Below, one piece after another: positions 14,773-20,959 of a stretch of 42,013 nucleotides of DNA. Positions within the stretch are counted from its first letter, which is position 1. Each line of letters opens with the position of its first letter. Where the stretch lies: positions 1 to 42,013 of the forward strand of contig NZ_BNBS01000072.1 in the NCBI RefSeq assembly GCF_014656075.1, read 5' to 3'. Source of the DNA: Streptomyces hydrogenans (GTDB lineage Bacteria; Actinomycetota; Actinomycetes; Streptomycetales; Streptomycetaceae). Position numbers and translations under genes: made by a program. The notes beneath the pieces were generated by a model that worked only from the letters and a program-made list of their open reading frames with translations, was not told the origin of the DNA and did not search any database.

Positions 14773-16071
14773 ATGACCAAGTCATCGCGCAGGACGTGGC
14801 GCACGGCCGCCGGCAGCGCTCTCGCCGGCGTCGCCGGGCTGCTGCTTCCCGTCTTCGGCGCCGCCGGAGCCGCCCAGGCCGCCGACGGCGGCATCCACGT
14901 CAGCAACGGACGCGTCCACGAGGCCAACGGCAACGAGTTCGTGATGCGCGGGGTGAACCACGCGCACGCCTGGTACCCCGGCGAGACCGACGCCATCGCC
15001 GACATCGCCGCCAAGGGCGCCAACACCGTCCGCGTCGTCCTCTCCAGCGGCGACCGCTGGACGGAGACCAGCGCCTCGGACGTGTCGTCGATCATCGACG
15101 ACTGCAAGGCGAACAAGGTCATCTGCGTCCTGGAGGTGCACGACACCACCGGCTACGGCGAGGACGGCGCCGCCGCCACCCTCGACCAGGCGGCCGACTA
15201 CTGGGTGGGCGTCAAGAGCGCCCTCCAGGGCCAGGAGGACCACGTCGTCGTCAACATCGGCAACGAGCCCTTCGGCAACAGCGGTTACACCGCCTGGACC
15301 GGCGCCACCAAGAGCGCGATCGGCAGGCTGCGGAACGCCGGCATCGAGAACGCGCTCATGGTCGACGCCCCCAACTGGGGCCAGGACTGGTCGCACACCA
15401 TGCGCGACAACGCCGCCTCGGTCTTCGCCGCCGACCCGCGCCGCAACACGATCTTCTCGATCCACATGTACGGGGTGTACGACACCGCCGCCGAGGTCCA
15501 GGACTACCTGAACCACTTCGTGGACAACGGACTGCCCGTCGTCGTAGGCGAGTTCGGTGACAACCACAGCGACGGCAACCCCGACGAGAACGCCATCATG
15601 GCCACCGCCCGCTCGCTCCGCGTCGGCTACCTCGGCTGGTCCTGGAGCGGCAACGGCAGCGGCGTCGAGTACCTCGACATGGTCGACGGCTTCGACCCGG
15701 GCTCCCTGACCGCCTGGGGCGACCGCCTCTTCAACGGCGCCGACGGCATCTCCGCCACCTCGAAGCGGGCGACCGTCTTCGGCGGCGACGGTGGCGGCGG
15801 CACCGGCGGCACGGCGCCCAACGGCTACCCGTACTGCGCGCACGGCAGCGCCTCCGACCCCGACGGCGACGGCTGGGGCTGGGAGGACAACCGCTCCTGC
15901 GTCGTCCGCGGCAGCGCCGCCGACACCGGCTCCGGCTCCGGCTCCGGCGGTACGGCGCCCAACGGCTACCCGTACTGCGCGCACGGCAGCGCCTCCGACC
16001 CCGACGGCGACGGCTGGGGCTGGGAGGACAACCGCTCCTGCGTCGTCCGCGGCAGCGCCGCCGACCGCTGA
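14773..16071 (+). CDS. Secreted GH5 endo-beta-mannanase with two CBM10-like modules
   Basis: 432 aa from ATG 14773 (GAGGAGAGG upstream). Signal peptide: KSSRRTWR, a hydrophobic core and AQA-A cleavage near residue 37. The catalytic domain (about 38-335) closely resembles Streptomyces lividans ManA as remembered: IHVSNGRVHEANG, RGVNHAHAWYPG, LEVHDTTGYGE, WSWSGNG. Acid/base Glu165 lies in NIGNEPFG and the nucleophile Glu260 in VVVGEFGDNHSDG. After a Gly-rich linker come two short modules (about 347-384 and 394-431) with NGYPYCAHGSASDP and GWGWEDNRSCVV; two Cys and clustered Trp fit a CBM10-type binding module. The enzyme should cut beta-1,4-mannan outside the cell. A LacI-type operator precedes it and a 16-bp terminator hairpin follows. 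The duplicated modules are identical. Confidence 0.95.
   Translation: MTKSSRRTWRTAAGSALAGVAGLLLPVFGAAGAAQAADGGIHVSNGRVHEANGNEFVMRGVNHAHAWYPGETDAIADIAAKGANTVRVVLSSGDRWTETSASDVSSIIDDCKANKVICVLEVHDTTGYGEDGAAATLDQAADYWVGVKSALQGQEDHVVVNIGNEPFGNSGYTAWTGATKSAIGRLRNAGIENALMVDAPNWGQDWSHTMRDNAASVFAADPRRNTIFSIHMYGVYDTAAEVQDYLNHFVDNGLPVVVGEFGDNHSDGNPDENAIMATARSLRVGYLGWSWSGNGSGVEYLDMVDGFDPGSLTAWGDRLFNGADGISATSKRATVFGGDGGGGTGGTAPNGYPYCAHGSASDPDGDGWGWEDNRSCVVRGSAADTGSGSGSGGTAPNGYPYCAHGSASDPDGDGWGWEDNRSCVVRGSAADR
15811..16065 (+). repeat. Two identical 114-bp direct repeats encoding the binding modules
   Basis: 15811-15924 and 15952-16065 are identical base for base (114 bp, offset 141) and are separated by a Gly/Ser linker. 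Third positions are identical too, so this is a very recent duplication or ongoing gene conversion rather than two old modules. Confidence 0.95.
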
Positions 16072-16080
16072 GCACCGGGG

Positions 16081-16116
16081 TGCCCTCCCCCTCCCGTCCG
16101 CGGGAGGGGGAGGGCA
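16081..16116 (+). terminator. Terminator hairpin after the mannanase gene
   Basis: A perfect 16-bp stem: 16081-16096 pairs with 16101-16116 around the tetraloop TCCG, followed by TCTCCCTTT. It starts 10 bp after the mannanase stop codon. Confidence 0.88.
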
Positions 16117-16272
16117 TCTCCCTTTCCCGCCCGGGGGGCGCGTGGCCGACGCCCCGTCCGGGCCGTGCGCGGCGGCTCCCCGGGGCCGCCCCTCGCCCCG
16201 TCGGGCCAGGCCGGCGGCGGCCGGTCTCCTGGGCGGTAGGGTCGGGGCATCGAGGTTCAGGATGGAGCTGGG

Positions 16273-17310
16273 GTGGCAGTGAAGCGGCCGACGATGGCGG
16301 ACATCGCGCGTCGGGCGGGCGTGTCGAAGGTGGCGGTCTCGTACGCGCTCAACGACCAGCCCGGAGTGTCGGAGGCCACCCGCGCCTCGATCAAGAACAT
16401 CGCCGAGGAGCTGGGCTGGCGGCCGAACAGCGCGGCCCGGGCGCTGACCGGGGGCCGGGCGCAGGCGGTCGGGCTGGTCGTGCGGCGGCCGGCGCGGACG
16501 CTCGGCGTGGAGCCGTTCTTCATGGAGTTCATCAGCGGCGTGGAGACCGTGCTCGCCGAGCGTTCGTACGCGCTGATGCTCCAGATGGTCGCGGACCAGG
16601 CGCAGGAGGTCGAGGTCTGCCGGCGCTGGTGGGGCGAGCGGCGCGTCGACGGCGTCTTCCTCATGGACCTGCAGACGGACGACGCGAGGGTCGAGGCCCT
16701 GCGCGACACCGGCCTGCCCGCGGTGGCGATCGGCCCTCCCGAGGTGGCCGGGGGCCTGCCGGCGATCTGGTCCGACGACGGCGAGAGCGTCCACGAGATC
16801 GTGCGGTACCTGGCGGCGCTGGGGCACCGGCGGATCGCGCGGGTGGCGGGCCCGGCCGCGTTCGCGCACACGGCGGTCCGCGACGCCGCGCTCGCGGAGG
16901 CGTGCCGGGAGGCCGGGATCCCCGAGGCGACGGTGGTGCACACCGACTACACCGGCGACGCGGGCGCGCGGGCCGCGCGGGCGCTGCTGATCGCTCCCGC
17001 CCGGCCGACGGCGCTCGTCTTCGACAACGACATCATGGCGGTGGCCGCGCTGTCGGTGGCGCAGGAGCTGGGGCTGTCGATCCCCGCCGACGTGTCGGTC
17101 GTGGCCTGGGACGAGTCGCCGCTGACGCAGGTCGTCCGCCCGATGCTGTCGGCCGTCACCCGCGACATCCCGGGGTACGGCGCCACCGCCGCGACCGCGC
17201 TGCTCGCCCTGATCGGCGGGGAGGACGTCGGCGACGTCCGCGAGGGCTACGCGCACTTCGTGCCCCGGGGCAGCACGGCTCCCCCGCCGCCGGACCCCGC
17301 ACCGCGCTGA
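16273..17310 (+). CDS. LacI-family transcriptional regulator, mannan locus (copy 1)
   Basis: 345 aa from GTG 16273, GGAG 9 nt upstream. The N-terminal helix-turn-helix is complete: TMADIARRAGVSKVAVSYAL, with the hinge helix NSAARALTGGRA around residues 50-62. The periplasmic-binding-protein-like effector domain follows, with FDNDIMAVAAL and the C-terminal WDESPLTQVVRP typical of sugar-responsive LacI proteins. It is paralogous to the second regulator at 23374; both share GxEPFxMEFISGxExVLAER and YLAALGHRRIARV. It stands alone between terminator hairpins at 16081 and 17339. It is a candidate to bind GACAACGTTGTC or the TGAACCGGTTCA-like sites and to release them when a manno-oligosaccharide or mannose is present. 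Which site it binds cannot be told from sequence. Confidence 0.92.
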   Translation: MAVKRPTMADIARRAGVSKVAVSYALNDQPGVSEATRASIKNIAEELGWRPNSAARALTGGRAQAVGLVVRRPARTLGVEPFFMEFISGVETVLAERSYALMLQMVADQAQEVEVCRRWWGERRVDGVFLMDLQTDDARVEALRDTGLPAVAIGPPEVAGGLPAIWSDDGESVHEIVRYLAALGHRRIARVAGPAAFAHTAVRDAALAEACREAGIPEATVVHTDYTGDAGARAARALLIAPARPTALVFDNDIMAVAALSVAQELGLSIPADVSVVAWDESPLTQVVRPMLSAVTRDIPGYGATAATALLALIGGEDVGDVREGYAHFVPRGSTAPPPPDPAPR

Positions 17311-17338
17311 CGCGGCCGGCCCGTCCACGGACGCACGG

Positions 17339-17377
17339 CGCGGGGCCGGGCCGTCGCTCGTACGGCCCGGCCCCGCG
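17339..17377. terminator. Bidirectional terminator between convergent genes
   Basis: A perfect 16-bp inverted repeat (17339-17354 with 17362-17377, 7-nt loop) lies between the LacI stop (17310) and the permease stop (17389). It can serve both strands. Confidence 0.88.
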
Positions 17378-17388
17378 TCGTGTCCCCC

Positions 17389-18267
17389 CTACTTGGTGGC
17401 TCCCTGGGCGAAGCCGTTGTAGATCCACCGCTGGAGCAGCAGGAAGACGATCAGCGTCGGGACGATGACGAGGATCGCGCCGGCCGAGATGGCCTCCCAG
17501 TGGGCTCCGAAGGGGCCCTTGAAGCGGAAGAGCGCGGTGGAGATCGTGCCCAGGTCCTCGGAGTGCATGTAGAGGAAGGGGATGTAGAAGTCGTTGTAGG
17601 TGGTGATCCCCTTGATGATGACGACGGTGGCGACGGCGGGCTTGAGCAGCGGGAAGATGATCTTCCGGTAGATCGTGAAGGCGTTGGCCCCGTCGAGCCG
17701 GGCCGCCTCGTCGAGGGAGACCGGGATGCCGCGGATGAACTGCAGGAAGATGTAGACCGAGACGATGTCGGTGCCCATGTAGAGCAGGATCGGCGCCCAG
17801 CGGGTGTCGATCAGGCCGAAGCCGTTGATCACCTGGAAGGTCGCCACCTGGGTGGTGACACTGGGCACGAGCGTGGCGACGAGGAAGCCGGCCATGACGA
17901 GCTTCTTGCCGCGGAAGTCGAAGCGGTCGACGGCGTAGGCGGTCATCGAGCCGATGACCACCGTGCCGCCGATCGAGAAGACCAGGATGAAGGCGGTGTT
18001 CCCGAAGGCCGTCAGCATCTTGCCGTCGTGGAACGCCGTGACGTAGTTGTCGACGTTGAACCAGTTCCCCGGCAGGGAGAGCGCGCTGCCGTCGCCGACC
18101 TCCTCCGAGGTCTTGAGCGAGGTCAGGAAGACGACCACCAGCGGGATCAGGACGACCGCGGACGCCACGAGCAGCGACAGGTAGGCCAGTGCGTTCCCCA
18201 CGGGCAGCCGGCGGCGGGTGGCGCGGGGCCCCTTCACAGTGGCGGTGGTGAGGTCGGGGGAGGTCAT
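17389..18267 (-). CDS. Carbohydrate ABC transporter permease (MalG type)
   Basis: 292 aa from ATG 18267; the ATGA overlap with the preceding permease stop fixes the start. Six membrane helices are visible (about 28-50, 87-108, 122-145, 155-175, 200-222, 258-278). The EAA loop that docks on the ATPase reads LDEAARLDGANAFTIYRKII (about 182-201). The short N-terminus and the terminal RWIYNGFAQGATK are typical of MalG-type sugar importers. With the MalF-type partner and the lipoprotein it forms an importer probably specific for manno-oligosaccharides, judged by the flanking mannosidase and mannanase genes. No ATPase gene is adjacent; Streptomyces sugar importers commonly share MsiK, encoded elsewhere. 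Confidence 0.93.
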   Translation of the reverse strand: MTSPDLTTATVKGPRATRRRLPVGNALAYLSLLVASAVVLIPLVVVFLTSLKTSEEVGDGSALSLPGNWFNVDNYVTAFHDGKMLTAFGNTAFILVFSIGGTVVIGSMTAYAVDRFDFRGKKLVMAGFLVATLVPSVTTQVATFQVINGFGLIDTRWAPILLYMGTDIVSVYIFLQFIRGIPVSLDEAARLDGANAFTIYRKIIFPLLKPAVATVVIIKGITTYNDFYIPFLYMHSEDLGTISTALFRFKGPFGAHWEAISAGAILVIVPTLIVFLLLQRWIYNGFAQGATK

Positions 18268-19277
18268 ACGAGGTCCACCTTGTCGTCGGGCACGAGCCGG
18301 CGCTGGATCCAGGTGACCAGCAGGATGATCAGGAGCAGCACCACGGCCGCGGCCGAGGCCAGGCCGGTCTTGTTGAACTGGAACGCGAGCTTGACCGTCT
18401 GGATGACGAAGGTCTGGGTGCCGGTCGCGCCGCCGGTCATGATGTAGGGGATCTCGAAGACCGACAGCGAGCCGGAGATCGCCAGGATGACGCTCAGGCT
18501 GATCACCGGTTTGATGCTGGGCGCGATGATGTGCCGGAACTGCTTCCACTTCCCCGCCCCGTCCAGCTCCGCCGCCTCGTACAGCTCGCCCGGGATGGAC
18601 TGGATCGCGCCGAGGAAGAGGACGAAGTTCAGTCCGGTGAAGCGCCAGACGGAGACGCCGGCGAGGGAGACGTTCGCGGAGGTCGGGTCGCCCAGCCAGG
18701 GGTGGTCGGTGGACACGCCCAGCCAGGCGAGCACCGAGTCGAGGGTGCCGCCGTCCTGGAAGAAGTACAGGAACACGAAGCCGATCGCGACGCCGTTGAT
18801 CAGGTAGGGGAAGAACAGGATCCCCTTGAAGAAGTTCCGGAACCGCAGGTTGAAGCTGAGGATCACCGCGAAGTACAGCGCGACCACGATCTGCACCACG
18901 GACGCCGCGAGGTAGTAGCCGCTGACGAAGAACACCCGGAAGAGCTCGGGCCGGGTGAAGATCCGGACGTAGTTGTCGAACCCCACGTTCTCGCGGCGCG
19001 GGCTCACGCCGTCCCAGTCGGTGAAGCTGTACGAGATCATGCTCGCGACCGGCACGTAGGTGAACGTGATCAGCAGGGCGAGCGGGACCGCCAGGAAGAG
19101 CCAGGGCGTGATCCGCCGCAGCGGGGCGTCGCGCCAGGACCGGGCCCGTGCGGTGGTGGGGCCGCGTCGGCGCCCCGGTGGACGCGGACGGCCGTGGCCC
19201 GTTCCTGTCTTCTCGTCCGTGCTGGATCGCCCTGTCATGGCGGGGCCCTCGGGTGCGGTGTCGGTGGTCTGGGTCAT
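18264..19277 (-). CDS. Carbohydrate ABC transporter permease (MalF type)
   Basis: 337 aa from ATG 19277 (AAAGG upstream); an internal ATG at 19238 is possible. A charged, Pro/Arg-rich N-terminus (about 55 residues) precedes six hydrophobic segments. The EAA loop is YEAAELDGAGKWKQFRHIIA. The sequences TWIQRR near the end and FFPYLINGVAIGFVFLYFF in the middle are typical of sugar permeases of this class. It is the second gene of the minus-strand operon: binding protein, hairpin, MalF-like, MalG-like. The hairpin upstream (19315-19346) may lower its expression relative to the binding protein. Substrate manno-oligosaccharide inferred from neighbours. Confidence 0.93.
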   Translation of the reverse strand: MTQTTDTAPEGPAMTGRSSTDEKTGTGHGRPRPPGRRRGPTTARARSWRDAPLRRITPWLFLAVPLALLITFTYVPVASMISYSFTDWDGVSPRRENVGFDNYVRIFTRPELFRVFFVSGYYLAASVVQIVVALYFAVILSFNLRFRNFFKGILFFPYLINGVAIGFVFLYFFQDGGTLDSVLAWLGVSTDHPWLGDPTSANVSLAGVSVWRFTGLNFVLFLGAIQSIPGELYEAAELDGAGKWKQFRHIIAPSIKPVISLSVILAISGSLSVFEIPYIMTGGATGTQTFVIQTVKLAFQFNKTGLASAAAVVLLLIILLVTWIQRRLVPDDKVDLV

Positions 19278-19314
19278 GTCGGCCTTTCGTGTCCGCCGGT
19301 GCGGAAGGTCCAGG

Positions 19315-19346
19315 GGGCCCCGGCCGGTGTCGTACGGCCGGGGCCC
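19315..19346 (-). terminator. Intercistronic hairpin between binding-protein and permease genes
   Basis: GGGCCCCGGCCG (19315-19326) pairs perfectly with CGGCCGGGGCCC (19335-19346), 8-nt loop, between the binding-protein stop (19359) and the permease start (19277). In importer operons such hairpins act as partial terminators or 3' stabilisers so that the binding protein is made in excess. Confidence 0.75.
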
Positions 19347-19358
19347 ACTCCGCCGGTG

Positions 19359-20684
19359 TCAGCTGCCGGCGGTCTTCGCCGCCTCGTCCCACCTCTTGTC
19401 CAGGTCGGCGAAGAAGTCGTCCAGGCTGCCCTTCGCGACCCCGCGGGCCGTGTCGATCAGCTTCTGGCGGTAGTCCTGCTTGTTCAGGCCGATCTCGGCC
19501 GCCTCGTCGATGTCATTGACCGCCGCGGTCTTCGCCTCGGAGCGGTCGAAGAAGGTGACATCGTTGTCAACGAAGTCCTTGAGAGTGGCGGGCATGGGGG
19601 CGGACTTGACCGCGGACACGACGCCCTCCTTCTCCGCGAAGCCGGACTTCTCGGTGAACCAGTCCACCCAGGCACGCGCGGCCGGCTTGTTGTGCGAGTG
19701 GACGCTGACGGCCTGCTGGTAGTCGGAGACCAGGGCCGCGCAGTGCTTGCCGTCCTTCTGGACCGGGAAGGGCATGAAGCCGATGTCGTCCGCCGAGCCG
19801 CCGGCCCGCTTCGCCGCGTCCTGCATCTGCGTGATCGACCAGGAGCCCAGCATCATCGTGGCGATCCTGCCCTCGCCGAGGAGCGCCTTGGACGTCTCCC
19901 AGTTGGTGGTGGTCGGGTCCTTCTCCGACAGGCCCCGCTTCACGATCTCGTACAGCAGCCCGTCGGTGGCGTTCAGCTCGCTCCCCGGCTTCCACGGCGA
20001 GACCGCGCCCGCGAGGGCGTTGCCCGCCTGGGCGTCGCAGCCGACGACACCGAGGTTGTTGGTCCACTGGACCAGCGGCCAGCCGTCCTTGAAGTTGGTG
20101 TAGTACGGAGTGGCGCCGGTCTTCTCCTTGACCGCCTCCAGGCCGGCCAGGAACTCCTCCGTCGTCTTCGGCCAGGCGGTGACGCCCGCCCGCTCCCACA
20201 GCCTCTTGTTGTAGACGAAGCCGTTGGCGGTGCCGAACTGGGCGATGCCGTAGACCTTCCCGTCCACCTCGGTCTTGTCGCTGAAGCGGTACTTCGACAG
20301 TTCGGCGGTGGTGCCGAGGGGGGCGAAGAACGTGGGGTAGTCGTTCTTGGCCACGGCACCGGGGATGAAGAGCACGTCACCGTACTCGCGGGTGTTCATG
20401 CGGATCTTCACCTCGCCCTCGTAGTCGGTGATGCCGTCGAACGTGACCTTGACCTTCGGGTAGGTCTTGTTGAACTCGGCCGCGTACCTCCGGAGGGTCC
20501 CGTTCTGCACCAGGTCGGTGCGCTGGGTCAGGACCTTGATCTCGCCGGACACCTCCTTCGGGTCCGCCGGAGGAGCGGCCACCTCCCCGGTGGCACCGCC
20601 GCCCCCGCCGCCGCACGCCGACAGCGCGAGCATCACGCCGGCCAGCACAGCGCCCGAGAGCGCGGTCGTCTTCTTGTTCCCCAT
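19359..20684 (-). CDS. Extracellular sugar-binding lipoprotein of the mannan-locus ABC importer
   Basis: 441 aa from ATG 20684. A short lipoprotein signal ends in the lipobox LSAC with Cys24, followed by a Gly-rich tether, so the protein should be held on the outer face of the membrane. The rest has the layout of family-1 solute-binding proteins: GEIKVLTQRTDLVQNG, TLRRYAAEFNKTYPKVKVTF, DVLFIPG, KVYGIAQFGTANGFVYNKRLWE, MMLGSWSITQM. Such proteins capture oligosaccharides for the two permeases encoded just downstream. The gene is divergent from the beta-mannosidase gene, which suggests manno-oligosaccharides as ligand. A near-copy of the mannan operator lies inside the gene (19556-19569) and a TGAACCGGTAAA site lies 66 bp upstream. 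Confidence 0.93.
   Translation of the reverse strand: MGNKKTTALSGAVLAGVMLALSACGGGGGGATGEVAAPPADPKEVSGEIKVLTQRTDLVQNGTLRRYAAEFNKTYPKVKVTFDGITDYEGEVKIRMNTREYGDVLFIPGAVAKNDYPTFFAPLGTTAELSKYRFSDKTEVDGKVYGIAQFGTANGFVYNKRLWERAGVTAWPKTTEEFLAGLEAVKEKTGATPYYTNFKDGWPLVQWTNNLGVVGCDAQAGNALAGAVSPWKPGSELNATDGLLYEIVKRGLSEKDPTTTNWETSKALLGEGRIATMMLGSWSITQMQDAAKRAGGSADDIGFMPFPVQKDGKHCAALVSDYQQAVSVHSHNKPAARAWVDWFTEKSGFAEKEGVVSAVKSAPMPATLKDFVDNDVTFFDRSEAKTAAVNDIDEAAEIGLNKQDYRQKLIDTARGVAKGSLDDFFADLDKRWDEAAKTAGS
19556..19569. promoter_or_regulatory. Near-match to the mannan operator inside the binding-protein gene
   Basis: TGACATCGTTGTCA on the plus strand; read on the minus strand GACAACGATGTC differs from GACAACGTTGTC at one base and keeps TGACA/TGTCA arms. 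It uses GTT and GAT codons in a gene where C/G-ending codons dominate. It may be a weak roadblock site; chance is also possible. Confidence 0.35.
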
Positions 20685-20750
20685 GGCCCAACTCCTTCAA
20701 AGTCACGGCTCAGGTCATCGGTGGGATGACGGCACTATGTCAGCCAGTCG

Positions 20751-20762
20751 TGAACCGGTAAA
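20751..20762. promoter_or_regulatory. LacI-like operator, binding-protein side
   Basis: TGAACCGGTAAA matches the palindrome TGAACCGGTTCA at 10 of 12 positions with a perfect left half. It lies 66 bp upstream of the binding-protein ATG (20684). A mirror-like site faces the mannosidase gene at 20866. Confidence 0.6.
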
Positions 20763-20865
20763 GTGCTGATTTCCCGCGTGATGCTTAATCGTTACCGGGA
20801 CGGGCTGCCGTTCCCCTTCCCGGGCCCCGCAGATGCCCTGTTCCCCGCACCGCGTGAGACTTGGC

Positions 20866-20877
20866 TTCACCGGTTCA
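20866..20877. promoter_or_regulatory. LacI-like operator, beta-mannosidase side
   Basis: TTCACCGGTTCA matches TGAACCGGTTCA at 10 of 12 positions with a perfect right half. It lies 82 bp before the mannosidase ATG. The two sites are in opposite halves of the 275-bp divergent region, about 115 bp apart. Confidence 0.6.
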
Positions 20878-20959
20878 TGGACAGTTAAGTAAAGAGGGGG
20901 CTAACTTGTCGGCCCGTACCCGCATCCCGCCCACCGCCAGGCGATTGGAGCCGCACATC

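Noticed and set aside
14782..17328. 848-codon open frame on the minus strand opposite the mannanase and LacI genes
   Set aside because: Antisense shadow caused by G/C third positions; the plus-strand genes have clear active sites, ribosome sites and terminators.
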